NCBI GenBank assembly: GCA_026983715.1
Contig: JALSTM010000228.1
Coordinates: 1 to 36,595, forward strand
Source: Desulfobacterales bacterium
Lineage (GTDB): Bacteria > Desulfobacterota > Syntrophobacteria > B119-G9
DNA length: 36,595 bases
Direction of reading: 5' to 3'
The translations under genes and the position numbers were made by a program. Shown in pieces: positions 25,397-32,850 of this stretch. The stretch's first letter is position 1, and each line of letters starts with the position of its first letter. The notes below the pieces were generated by a model that saw only the letters and a program-made list of their open reading frames with translations, ran no database searches and was not told the DNA's origin.

Positions 25397-25630
25397 ATGT
25401 TAAAGGAATTGATTGAATACATCGCAAAAGCGCTGGTAGACAATCCGGAGCAAGTAGAAGTCTCTGAGGTAGAAGGTGAACAAACTTCTGTTATCGAGTT
25501 GAGGGTTGCCAAGGAAGACCTCGGAAAGGTCATTGGAAAACAGGGTAGAACGGCTCGCGCCATGAGAACGATACTAAGTGCAGCTTCGACAAAAATAAGG
25601 AAGCGAGCGGTCCTGGAAATCATTGAATAG
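25397..25630 (+). CDS. khpA: KH-domain RNA-binding protein KhpA
   Basis: 77 aa from the ATG at 25397 ([20 protein letters not shown]), with GGGGGTGA upstream; the ORF track starts four codons early at GTG. The KH loop is [20 protein letters not shown] (GKQG). KhpA binds RNA and in Gram-positives works with KhpB/Jag in cell-size and translation control. It sits between rpsP and rimM as in most bacteria, ending 4 bp before the rimM ATG. Confidence 0.95.
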   Translation: MLKELIEYIAKALVDNPEQVEVSEVEGEQTSVIELRVAKEDLGKVIGKQGRTARAMRTILSAASTKIRKRAVLEIIE

Positions 25631-25634
25631 CCAG

Positions 25635-26150
25635 ATGAACTCACAAGAACTGGTTCCCTTGGGGAAGGTTCTGAAGGTTCATGGTATCAAGGGGAAGGTA
25701 AAAATTGCCCCCTTTGGTGAGACTCTTGAAACACTGGAGCAGGGGAGAACGGTATATTACCGTGACCCTGGGAAGGGCTGGCGTCCCCTTGTTATTGAAA
25801 AGGTTCAAAAGCAACCCAGGTTTCTGATAGTTAGTTTTAAAGGTATATTTAACCGTGACCAGGCCGAATTTTTGAGGGGTAGGAGGATTTATCTTCCGGC
25901 GACTCAACTACCCGTGCTTGAAGAAGGTGAGTACTATCATTACCAGCTAATCGGTTTGCGGGTAATCGACGTAAATGGCAAGATTATTGGCAGGCTGGCG
26001 GAGATCTTGAGTACTGGTAGTAACGACGTCTATGTTGTGAAAGGTGGAAACCAGGAGATACTGATACCTGCTATTGAAGACGTGATAAAAGAAGTAAACC
26101 TTGGTGAAAATACCATGGTGGTAGATCTTCCGGAGGGCTTGGTGGAATAG
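25635..26150 (+). CDS. rimM: Ribosome maturation factor RimM
   Basis: 171 aa from the ATG at 25635 ([20 protein letters not shown]); the ORF track includes an upstream TTG that overlaps khpA. The N-terminal RimM barrel has [14 protein letters not shown] and [20 protein letters not shown], and the PRC-barrel has [20 protein letters not shown] and [15 protein letters not shown]. RimM binds S19 and helps process and fold the 30S head. The ribosome binding site is weak, consistent with coupling to khpA. trmD starts 7 bp later. Confidence 0.95.
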   Translation: MNSQELVPLGKVLKVHGIKGKVKIAPFGETLETLEQGRTVYYRDPGKGWRPLVIEKVQKQPRFLIVSFKGIFNRDQAEFLRGRRIYLPATQLPVLEEGEYYHYQLIGLRVIDVNGKIIGRLAEILSTGSNDVYVVKGGNQEILIPAIEDVIKEVNLGENTMVVDLPEGLVE

Positions 26151-26157
26151 AATTTCT

Positions 26158-26901
26158 ATGGTGATTGAAATTTTAACTCTCTTTCCGGAAATGTTTTCTT
26201 CGCCTTTAGAACACAGTATTTTGGGAAAGGCCCTTCAAAAGGGCCTTTTAAATATTAAGGTAAGAAACATAAGAGACTATGCCTTTGATAAACATCGGCA
26301 AGTGGACGACAGACCTTTCGGTGGTGGTAGCGGCATGCTCATGAAGCCAGAGCCGCTTGCCGCAGCTATTGAAGCGGTTAGGAAAGAAAGGCCAGGGATC
26401 AAGGTTTATCTCCTGACACCGCAGGGAAAATTGTTCAACCAGTCAATGGCAAGGCAGATGGCTTCTCTGGATAGTATAGCGCTGGTTTGCGGTAGGTATG
26501 AAGGGGTAGACGATAGAATAAGAGCGCACTGGGTTGACGGTGAGATTTCAATTGGAGATTACGTGTTGAGTGGTGGCGAGTTTGCAGCACTTGTTGTAAT
26601 TGATGTAATTGCACGGCTTATCCCGGGTGTGCTTGGAGATGAAGATTCTTGCGTGGAGGAATCGTTTTCTGATAGCTTGTTGGAGTATCCGCAATATACA
26701 AGGCCTCGCAACTTCAGGGGATTTAAAGTGCCGGATGTTCTGCTTTCCGGGAACCACGAAGAAATAAGAAAATGGCGTCGCAGGGAATCGTTAAGGCGAA
26801 CGCTTGAAAGAAGACCTGACTTGCTGGATTATTCGGAACTGAGTGAGGAAGATAAAAGAATTCTTGAAGAACTGAAGCGAGAAAAGAAACGAATAGGCTG
26901 A
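26158..26901 (+). CDS. trmD: tRNA (guanine-37-N1)-methyltransferase TrmD
   Basis: 247 aa. It begins [20 protein letters not shown], with [20 protein letters not shown] and the trefoil-knot SAM site [20 protein letters not shown] followed by [20 protein letters not shown]. It makes m1G37 in tRNAs that read CNN and GNN-type codons, preventing +1 frameshifts. It ends [14 protein letters not shown], 9 bp before the second SPOUT-type gene. Confidence 0.98.
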   Translation: MVIEILTLFPEMFSSPLEHSILGKALQKGLLNIKVRNIRDYAFDKHRQVDDRPFGGGSGMLMKPEPLAAAIEAVRKERPGIKVYLLTPQGKLFNQSMARQMASLDSIALVCGRYEGVDDRIRAHWVDGEISIGDYVLSGGEFAALVVIDVIARLIPGVLGDEDSCVEESFSDSLLEYPQYTRPRNFRGFKVPDVLLSGNHEEIRKWRRRESLRRTLERRPDLLDYSELSEEDKRILEELKREKKRIG

Positions 26902-26910
26902 AGCTACTGA

Positions 26911-27504
26911 ATGGTTGAAGAAAATGCCGTCAAGAGGTCAGAGAAGGCTGGTGGGAAAGTTTACTTGGCACTGCTCCATTACCCTGTTTACAATAGGAAC
27001 CGAGAAGTAGTAATTACAGCGTTAACGAATCTAGATGTTCACGATATCGCAAGAGCTGCTAAAACATATGGTGTGGAGAAATTCTACGTTATAACTCCCG
27101 CCAAATCACAACAAAGGCTATTGAAAAGGATACTGGATCACTGGATCTCAGGGGTAGGCGGTGAGTATAATCCTGAAAGGAAGGCGGCATTGGAATTGGT
27201 TGATGTTGCCAGTTCTTTGGAAGACCTGATCGTTGATCTTACCGTAGAAGAGAGGAGGAAGCCGCTTGTAATTTTTACTAGTGCGAAAATGGGCAAAAAC
27301 GCAATATCTTTTGCAAGACTGAAAGAGAAGTACAAAAAAGGTGCCGACTTGTTACTGGTATTTGGTACGGGGTGGGGTTTGGCTGAAGAAATTTTTGAGC
27401 AAGGAGATTTTTTGCTTGAACCAATACGCGGAATCGGGGAATATAATCACCTTGCTGTTAGAAGTGCTGTTGCAATAATACTGGATAGATTATTCGGAAG
27501 ATAG
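26911..27504 (+). CDS. SPOUT-like RNA methyltransferase (PF09936 type)
   Basis: 197 aa. After a short polar leader it reads VYLALLHYPVYNRNREVVIT and NLDVHDIARAAKTYGVEKFY, then a middle region, then LLLVFGTGWGLAEEIFEQGD and GIGEYNHLAVRSAVAIILDR. The glycine-rich loop and the N/HLAVRSA ending resemble the knotted SAM site of SPOUT enzymes, and I match it to the PF09936 family that travels with trmD and rplS in several anaerobes. It should methylate RNA; the target nucleotide is unknown to me. It sits 9 bp after trmD and 28 bp before rplS. Confidence 0.85.
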   Translation: MVEENAVKRSEKAGGKVYLALLHYPVYNRNREVVITALTNLDVHDIARAAKTYGVEKFYVITPAKSQQRLLKRILDHWISGVGGEYNPERKAALELVDVASSLEDLIVDLTVEERRKPLVIFTSAKMGKNAISFARLKEKYKKGADLLLVFGTGWGLAEEIFEQGDFLLEPIRGIGEYNHLAVRSAVAIILDRLFGR

Positions 27505-27532
27505 ATTGATTTTATGAAATCAGGAGGAATAA

Positions 27533-27889
27533 ATGGGTGTGAAGAACAAAGTTATTTCAATGCTCGAAAAAGAAAATATGAGAACGGATATTCCTGACTT
27601 TCGTGCTGGTGATACGGTAAAGGTGCACGTTAGGATTCGTGAGGGTGAAAAAGAGAGGATTCAGGTGTTTCAGGGAGTCGTGATACGCAGGCATAATAGA
27701 AACCAGCTAACTGCCACTTTTACTGTGAGAAAGGTTTCCTACGGGATAGGGGTAGAAAGGATATTCCCCCTCCATTCTCCCATGATAGAAAAGATTGAAG
27801 TGGTAACAAGAGGAAGAGTAAGAAGGTCACGGCTCTATTACCTCAGAAATCTGAGAGGTAAGGCCGCGCGAATCAAGGAAAGAAGATAA
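27533..27889 (+). CDS. rplS: 50S ribosomal protein L19
   Basis: 118 aa, standard. It has [20 protein letters not shown] and [20 protein letters not shown], then [20 protein letters not shown] and the end [10 protein letters not shown]19 forms an intersubunit bridge. The ATG follows ATCAGGAGGAATAA, the strongest ribosome binding site of this cluster. A GC hairpin follows. Confidence 0.98.
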   Translation: MGVKNKVISMLEKENMRTDIPDFRAGDTVKVHVRIREGEKERIQVFQGVVIRRHNRNQLTATFTVRKVSYGIGVERIFPLHSPMIEKIEVVTRGRVRRSRLYYLRNLRGKAARIKERR

Positions 27890-27916
27890 AAAAGCACTGA
27901 TCTAATTTGGTTTCAA

Positions 27917-27939
27917 TGGTGGGGGTGAGCCCCCCACCA
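27917..27939 (+). other. GC-rich hairpin between rplS and rnhB
   Basis: TGGTGGGGG pairs with CCCCCACCA around the loop TGAGC, a 9-bp very stable stem. It is followed by AAACGCTAAAC, without a T-run, so it is not a canonical terminator. It may protect the rplS message end, cause pausing, or separate the ribosomal part from rnhB. rnhB itself has no clear Shine-Dalgarno. Confidence 0.6.
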
Positions 27940-27970
27940 AAACGCTAAACACCTTTCGATTGGCTTAGTA

Positions 27971-28630
27971 ATGGGAACCACGCCCAAGTTTAAACAACTT
28001 GAACTTCCCTTCCTCAAAAAGCACAGTCCGTGGTACTTCGAGCACAAGGCAAAAAAACGTGGGTTCAGATGCATCGCGGGAGTAGACGAAGCAGGCAGAG
28101 GGCCACTTGCAGGCCCCGTGGTTGCCGCTGCAGTTATTCTTCCCGACAGGATTTCAATTCCCGGTATTGACGATTCCAAGAAATTGACTCCACGGCAGCG
28201 CTCGACTCTCTACCCGATCATTAGGGAGGAAGCAAAGTCAGTTGGCGTAGGTATTGCCACAAGTGATGAGATTGATAAGCTAAACATACTCAAAGCAACC
28301 TTCGTAGCCATGAAGCGGGCGATAGAAAATCTGCTGTGGGTTCCGGATTATATTCTTGTTGATGGGAACCATGAAATTCCCGCTATCTTTATTCCACAGG
28401 AAGCGATCCCGAAGGGGGATCAACTCAGCGTTTCCATAAGTGCCGCATCGATCATAGCCAAGGTTGAAAGGGATGCAATTATGGAAAAATATCATCAGAT
28501 GTTCCCTCAGTACAACTTCAAATCAAATAAAGGCTATGCGACTCTTGAACACAGAAAAGCAATCAGGATCCATGGATATTGCCCGATACACAGAAAGACT
28601 TTCAAGGGCGTTAAGGAATATGTCGGGTAG
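27971..28630 (+). CDS. rnhB: Ribonuclease HII
   Basis: 219 aa. Catalytic acids are visible in CIAGVDEAGRGPLAGPVVAA (Asp, Glu), in ILVDGNHEIP (Asp) and in KVERDAIM (Asp); DDSKKLTPRQR is also typical. It removes ribonucleotides and RNA primers from DNA. An N-terminal extension of about 36 residues (to KKRGFR) precedes the core. The ribosome binding site is weak (TTGGCTTAGTA). yraN follows after 26 bp, as in many bacteria. Confidence 0.97.
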   Translation: MGTTPKFKQLELPFLKKHSPWYFEHKAKKRGFRCIAGVDEAGRGPLAGPVVAAAVILPDRISIPGIDDSKKLTPRQRSTLYPIIREEAKSVGVGIATSDEIDKLNILKATFVAMKRAIENLLWVPDYILVDGNHEIPAIFIPQEAIPKGDQLSVSISAASIIAKVERDAIMEKYHQMFPQYNFKSNKGYATLEHRKAIRIHGYCPIHRKTFKGVKEYVG

Positions 28631-28656
28631 AAGTTCTGTGGTCCCGGGGGCGTGTT

Positions 28657-29040
28657 ATGGTTGACTCTAAAGTTTCCCCCCGTGCAAATCTGGGAGCCAG
28701 GGGGGAGGACATTGCTGTGTCCTACCTTAAGAAATTGGGATACGAAATTGTTGAGAGGAATTTCAGGTGTAAACTGGGTGAAATTGACATAGTAGCTTAT
28801 GACGGAAAAACTCTTGTCTTCATAGAGGTACGTACGAGAAGATCAAAACATTTTGGAAGTCCCATTTCATCAGTTTCCTACCAGAAGCAGAAAAAACTTA
28901 TTACCCTTGCCAGGTTCTACCTAAAGAAGTATTGTCTTTTCGACAGATCAGCCAGGTTCGATGTTGTTGGTATAACTATTAATTCCCGAGGCGAGCACGA
29001 AATTGAACTGATCCGGAATGCTTTCTCCGAACGAGATTAA
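28657..29040 (+). CDS. yraN: YraN / UPF0102 family nuclease-like protein
   Basis: 127 aa. It reads LGARGEDIAVSYLKKLGYEI, then the endonuclease-like core NFRCKLGEIDIVAYDGKTLV and FIEVRTRRSKHFGSP. The E...D...ExR arrangement resembles the PD-(D/E)xK fold of Holliday-junction resolvases, with Arg replacing the more usual Lys in EVKTR. The cellular role is not settled. It is the last gene of the ffh-rplS cluster. The 43 bases after it hold a weak GTAAAA/TTTTAC dyad before the convergent operon. Confidence 0.93.
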   Translation: MVDSKVSPRANLGARGEDIAVSYLKKLGYEIVERNFRCKLGEIDIVAYDGKTLVFIEVRTRRSKHFGSPISSVSYQKQKKLITLARFYLKKYCLFDRSARFDVVGITINSRGEHEIELIRNAFSERD

Positions 29041-29083
29041 ATGTAAAAAGCCTTTTACTGGTCTAAGTGCGCGTTTGGTTTTT

Positions 29084-29770
29084 TTACGCTTCGGTATCTT
29101 TTTTGCTAGAAAGCAAGATTTCTATCAAGCCCCGGTGATAACGCCGGGAGACTGAAGGAGAAAACAGACGCGAATAAGCGTACCAGTTACCGGATAGTTC
29201 GATAAGGTTAAGCAAAAATAGGCGATCCTCTGCCTCTTTGCTCTCGAGGGTTTTGATAGATGAGCATACGTAAGCGTCACATAGTAATTTTCCATGTTTC
29301 CCATAGTTACGCAAATCCACTCCGTTATTGCTCTTGATCTTTGGATGAAGAAGACATCCCACCGATTTCCCGTCGCTATCGAGAAAAGCAACAAAGGGGC
29401 AGCTCTCATCGTTTTCCTCAATTCCCTTTATATAGCTTTTGTAATTGAGCAAATCGTCTTTTTCTTGTACTAAGCACTCAAAAATGCATCTTCTTCTGTG
29501 GTATTTTGTCGCAAGAGCATCTTTAGCCGTGGTGAAATCATCGCAGCAGCCTGCACAGTGTCTGTTTAAATCCAGGTGACAGAGGAACCTTAGGTTGCTG
29601 GAGTGTAAAATCTTGTTTCTTAGGGTGATAGGTATTGTTGAGTCCTGAAAATCGACAGTAGATCCGAAAAGGCACTTTACGCACCAATTGATTTCTTCCT
29701 CGCTGGCAGAAGAAATAGCTCCCAGGATTTCTCTAATCTTCCTCAATTTTCTAGGTTTCGAGCAGATCAT
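29084..29770 (-). CDS. Cys-rich hypothetical protein, third gene of the arsA operon
   Basis: 228 aa, no family recognised. About a dozen cysteines are spread along it: WCVKC, FLCHLDLNRHCAGCCDDF, RRCIFECLV, ESCPFVAFL, VGCLLHP and LCDAYVC. The middle (CPFVAFLDSDGKSVGCLLHP) looks like a small beta-rich metal or Fe-S domain. The C-terminal third is helical and ends with a Tyr/Arg-rich stretch. There is no signal peptide or membrane span. The start is uncertain, with only GGAT upstream, but it lies 17 bp after the 84-aa gene, so coupling is likely. Context suggests a partner of the ArsA-type ATPase; the function is unknown. Confidence 0.8.
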   Translation of the reverse strand: MICSKPRKLRKIREILGAISSASEEEINWCVKCLFGSTVDFQDSTIPITLRNKILHSSNLRFLCHLDLNRHCAGCCDDFTTAKDALATKYHRRRCIFECLVQEKDDLLNYKSYIKGIEENDESCPFVAFLDSDGKSVGCLLHPKIKSNNGVDLRNYGKHGKLLCDAYVCSSIKTLESKEAEDRLFLLNLIELSGNWYAYSRLFSPSVSRRYHRGLIEILLSSKKDTEA

Positions 29771-29787
29771 TAAACGTATTCATCCGT

Positions 29788-30042
29788 CTATTCAACCTTG
29801 ATCTTTGTCGCCTTCTTTCTCCCTGGAGTCTTTGTTTTCTTTTTTTCAAGGGAGGAAATTTTTGCGTCGATGAGCGACTTAAAGGCCTGTAAGAGCTCTA
29901 TTTGAGCGTTGTAAAGATGAGTACAGAATTCGCTATGTTTTAGCTTGCTTTCCTTGACTGTTTTCATCAGGAAGCAAAACGGACAATACACATCCTGGTT
30001 TGTTTCTTCCTGTGTATTCATGTTTTCTGTTCTTTTACTCAT
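29788..30042 (-). CDS. Small CxxC/H protein, second gene of the arsA operon
   Basis: 84 aa, no family recognised. The N-terminus has DVYCPFCFLMK, then LKHSEFCTHLYNAQIELLQA: CxxC plus a later C and two His could bind one metal ion. A helix follows (ELLQAFKSLIDAKISSLEKK) and a basic tail KKTKTPGRKKATKIKVE. The ATG overlaps the end of arsA by 8 bases and has a GGAGGG site 5 bases upstream, so it is a genuine, translationally coupled gene. It could be an adaptor or metal-sensing subunit, which is inference only. Confidence 0.82.
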   Translation of the reverse strand: MSKRTENMNTQEETNQDVYCPFCFLMKTVKESKLKHSEFCTHLYNAQIELLQAFKSLIDAKISSLEKKKTKTPGRKKATKIKVE

Positions 30043-31225
30043 GGTTCCCTCCGAATTCTACTGTCAAATACTCCTTTTCAAGTTTTGCCCTCCTGGGTTC
30101 CAATCCCACCAGAGTGCGTGGTAAGATAATGTTTCTTTTAAAGTTTCCAATTCTTATGATAAGTTCTTCTCCTATCTTGGCCAGTTCAACGTCTTCCTTT
30201 TCTACAAAGGGGAGGTGTAGTCTAATAATATGCTTGTGATTCTCACATGCAAATTCATATGGCCGATGTTCATAAAAAATTTTGCAGGGATCCCTCCCTT
30301 GGTAGATGTGTTCGCCGAGTTCCAGTAACTTGTCAATACCGCAAACTTCGGTCTGATAAAAAGGAGCTGTCAGAATCGGAATCGGGTGGAAGTATGAGTT
30401 TACAAGTTCCATGTAATCCTTCTGGGACTTGTGCCACTTGTTTAAGAATCGATTTTCAGGGTCATCTTCAAAAATTCGGTTCAATATGATAGCGTCTATA
30501 GAAAGCTGGTGAAGGGAAAAGAACATGAACGCCCTTTGCGTTTCCCTCAAAACCATCTTTTCTGCATTGGTTACAAGCCTAACCGTAGTCATTTTGGGAT
30601 CATTCAATATCTGGTCTACGCCCCGCAATCGGTCAAAAAGTCTTTCAATGGACTCGAAGTATTCATCTTCAGGCAAGGGTATGTCAGACATTCTCCTGGC
30701 AACAGGCCTCATCATTCGTGCAATCCTGCGTTCAAGAGAAAAAACCTTTTTCATGTACCATTCCAAGGCCTTGGGAAGGCTCACAAACCTGATAGATTCG
30801 GCAGTTGGGGCGCAGTCCAGGATGACAACGTCATATTTTTTCTGCCTGGCATACCTGTTTATGTAGAGCAGTGCGCTTATCTCTTCCATCCCCGGGAGAA
30901 TTGCAAGTTCTTCTGCCAGAATGTCTTCTATCCCGGAGGTGTTCAAAAGAACGGATATGTATTTGTGTACCTCTCCCCAGTTTTTTTCAATCTCTTCGTA
31001 TATGTCCAGTTCCTGGATCCAAAGCTCATCGTAAACCTTGATAGGTTGTCCCCTGTTCTTGTCCATTAAAGATTTATCTAGGTCAAAAGCATCACTCAAG
31101 CTGTGGGCGGGGTCAAGGGACAGAACCAGAGTCTTCAAGCCGCTCCGGGCTATGGTAAGGCCCGTGGCCGCTGCAACGCTCGTTTTACCTACTCCTCCTT
31201 TTCCTGCATACAACAGTAACCGCAT
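30035..31225 (-). CDS. ArsA/Get3-family ATPase with HSP20-like C-terminal domain
   Basis: 396 aa from the ATG at 31225 (MRLLLYAGKGGVGKTSVAAA); the ORF track extends 34 unrelated codons upstream. The deviant Walker A is KGGVGKTS, and the LSLDPAHSLSDAFD and VVILDCAPTAESIRFVSLP motifs define ArsA/Get3 ATPases. Residues from about 315 on (IRLHLPFVEKEDVELAKIGE, ELIIRIGNFKRNIILP) match the alpha-crystallin-like ArsA_HSP20 domain of single-domain bacterial homologues. The protein is not duplicated like E. coli ArsA, and no arsB, arsC, arsD or arsR is near, so arsenite export is unlikely. A client-protein targeting or assembly role fits better. First gene of a three-gene operon. Confidence 0.9.
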   Translation of the reverse strand: MRLLLYAGKGGVGKTSVAAATGLTIARSGLKTLVLSLDPAHSLSDAFDLDKSLMDKNRGQPIKVYDELWIQELDIYEEIEKNWGEVHKYISVLLNTSGIEDILAEELAILPGMEEISALLYINRYARQKKYDVVILDCAPTAESIRFVSLPKALEWYMKKVFSLERRIARMMRPVARRMSDIPLPEDEYFESIERLFDRLRGVDQILNDPKMTTVRLVTNAEKMVLRETQRAFMFFSLHQLSIDAIILNRIFEDDPENRFLNKWHKSQKDYMELVNSYFHPIPILTAPFYQTEVCGIDKLLELGEHIYQGRDPCKIFYEHRPYEFACENHKHIIRLHLPFVEKEDVELAKIGEELIIRIGNFKRNIILPRTLVGLEPRRAKLEKEYLTVEFGGNHE

Positions 31226-31346
31226 ATATTTTATTTCGCATACGAATTGATTATCGTCAAGACCACTGAAAGTGCTCCGCAAAAAAGTGGTTTCAAGGGT
31301 CTGAGCTATTAAAAACTTGGTTTTCACTCAAAAAATTTTTCATCTT

Positions 31347-31390
31347 CCGAAACCATGTGATATTTTTGTTATATATCAAAAGTATTTCGG
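31347..31390. promoter_or_regulatory. Nested dyad between arsA and the GGDEF regulator
   Basis: The outer arms CCGAAA and TTTCGG and the inner arms TGATAT and ATATCA share almost the same centre (near 31368). The element lies in the 192-bp divergent gap, 28 bases before the GGDEF start. It could be an operator for one or both genes or fold as a hairpin in the RNA. The symmetry is visible; the role is inferred. Confidence 0.45.
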
Positions 31391-31417
31391 CGATGATATT
31401 TACGTTGGAGAAATGAT

Positions 31418-32395
31418 GTGCAGGTACTTATTGCAGAAGATGATCCCATTTCAAGGAAAATACTGGCACATTTCTTAGGTAACGAAGGCTTTGAGGTACT
31501 TTCAGTATCTAACGGCAGAGAGGCCTGGGAAGTAATTAAAAAGGGAGACGTCAGGCTGGTTATTTCTGACTGGGTCATGCCGGAACTGGATGGTATTGAA
31601 CTTTGCAAGCGTCTACGAGAAGCAGACCTTTCCAAGTACGTCTACATCATAATGGTAACCGCTAAAAACCGAACGGATGACTTGATTAAGGGTCTGGAAG
31701 CTGGTGCCGATGATTTTATTTTTAAACCTATCAACAAGGCGGAGTTGCTGGTAAAAATAAAGGTAGGTAGAAGGATCCTGGAACTTGAGAACGAACTTTT
31801 TGACAAGAATCAACAGTTGTCACGTGCCAATGAACTTTTGACAAAGATGAGCTTAACAGATTCCTTGATGGAAATCGGAAACAGGCGCTCTTTTCATCAG
31901 TACATGGAAAAGGTTCATGCCACCTATTCAAGGTACGGGACTCCTTACTGCATTGCCATGGCTGATATAGATAATTTCAAGTCTTTCAACGACACTTACG
32001 GCCACAGGGAAGGGGACAAAGTTTTAAAGCTTGTGGCACAATCCATCAAGAAAACGGTGCGAATATCCGATGAGGTGTTCAGGTACGGCGGGGAAGAAAT
32101 TGCGATAATTTTCAGCAATCAGAAAGTGGAGGGTGGATACCGGGCGGCCGAAAGGGTTCGGAGAAAAATTGAGTCTCTCGGAATTGTTCATGAGGACAAC
32201 AGGCCCTTTGGTATCGTTACAATCAGTATCGGTGTTGCATGCAGCGATCTGGTACGGCGTGAAAGATCCAGGTGGGAAGATGTCCTGAAACAGGCCGACA
32301 TTGCTGTTTACAGGGCAAAAAGAAACGGGAAAAACCAGGTTCAGGCCATACGGCCTGGAAATTACGAGGTAGTACAAGAACAGCTAACCATGTAA
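31418..32395 (+). CDS. Response regulator with diguanylate cyclase (GGDEF) output
   Basis: 325 aa starting at GTG after GTTGGAG. The receiver domain (1-120) has the acidic pair EDDP, the phospho-acceptor Asp in LVISDWVMPELDG, and K in FKPINKAEL. A coiled linker (ILELENELFDKNQQLSRANE) leads to the GGDEF domain with MADIDNFKSFNDTYGH (metal Asp) and the active motif RYGGEEIAI. The inhibitory I-site RxxD (RISD) sits five residues before it, so product feedback is expected. It makes cyclic di-GMP when phosphorylated. No histidine kinase is adjacent (an orphan regulator). Confidence 0.95.
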   Translation: MQVLIAEDDPISRKILAHFLGNEGFEVLSVSNGREAWEVIKKGDVRLVISDWVMPELDGIELCKRLREADLSKYVYIIMVTAKNRTDDLIKGLEAGADDFIFKPINKAELLVKIKVGRRILELENELFDKNQQLSRANELLTKMSLTDSLMEIGNRRSFHQYMEKVHATYSRYGTPYCIAMADIDNFKSFNDTYGHREGDKVLKLVAQSIKKTVRISDEVFRYGGEEIAIIFSNQKVEGGYRAAERVRRKIESLGIVHEDNRPFGIVTISIGVACSDLVRRERSRWEDVLKQADIAVYRAKRNGKNQVQAIRPGNYEVVQEQLTM

Positions 32396-32754
32396 GTAAC
32401 CCCGTGACTCTCATTTCCCAGGTATTTAAGGTGACTCCTGCAGCCATTTTTACAATCGGTTGCACCAAAATTCTCAATCAATATTTCACCTTCTGTAAGC
32501 TGGTTTAATTTACATTCCTCAAGGGAAGATGTCTTGATGTTGATGATTTCAGCATGAGGTGAATCGAGCAAGTAATCAATGTGCCACCTAATTTTCTTAG
32601 TCCTGGAAAGATGCCTTGACACTCGAGCGTGCAAGTTATTCTTGGCGCTTCCTGTATAAATGTATAACCCGGCTGGGAAGTTAAATTCCCCAAGCTTTCC
32701 GATCCTGATCCTAGAATCCTCAAGCAGTCTTATGACAAGTTGATACGTGATCAT
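32362..32754 (-). CDS. DUF123 GIY-YIG-like protein
   Basis: 130 aa. MITYQLVIRLLEDSRIRIGK is followed by the GIY-YIG-like FPAGLYIYTGSAKNNLHARV with SRHL, then KKIRWHIDYLLDSPHAEI and a Cys-containing end (ATDCKNGCRSHLKYLG). This matches DUF123, a compact GIY-YIG relative that in some archaea is fused to endonuclease III, suggesting DNA repair. Its last 34 bp overlap the 3' end of the GGDEF gene on the other strand. There is no clear ribosome binding site; a terminator of the upstream operon ends 30 bp before its start, so it needs its own promoter. Confidence 0.85.
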   Translation of the reverse strand: MITYQLVIRLLEDSRIRIGKLGEFNFPAGLYIYTGSAKNNLHARVSRHLSRTKKIRWHIDYLLDSPHAEIINIKTSSLEECKLNQLTEGEILIENFGATDCKNGCRSHLKYLGNESHGVTYMVSCSCTTS

Positions 32755-32783
32755 CTGAATCGAATGTCCTGCAGGTGTCTTTG

Positions 32784-32817
32784 AATAAAAAACCCGGAAA
32801 AAGACAATCCCGGGCTT
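32784..32817 (-). terminator. Intrinsic terminator of the formate dehydrogenase/Nfn-like operon
   Basis: On the - strand, AAGCCCGG pairs with CCGGGTTT (one G-T pair) around a 12-base loop and is followed by TTTTTATT. It lies about 34 bases after the stop of the FrhB-like gene. Confidence 0.82.
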
Positions 32818-32850
32818 TACATTTTTATGGCCTACCCTTGTCTTTAGATA

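Noticed and set aside
30509-31069. 186-aa + strand ORF opposite arsA
   Set aside because: Fully antisense to a conserved ATPase frame; the translation is His/Phe/Pro-rich with no domain pattern.
30035-31225. Arsenical resistance pump ATPase
   Set aside because: Single ATPase domain with an HSP20-like C-terminus and no arsB, arsC, arsD or arsR nearby.
31226-31327. N-terminal extension of the ArsA protein proposed by the ORF track
   Set aside because: The 34 extra residues are unlike the family, which starts directly before KGGVGKT; the ATG at 31225 fits.
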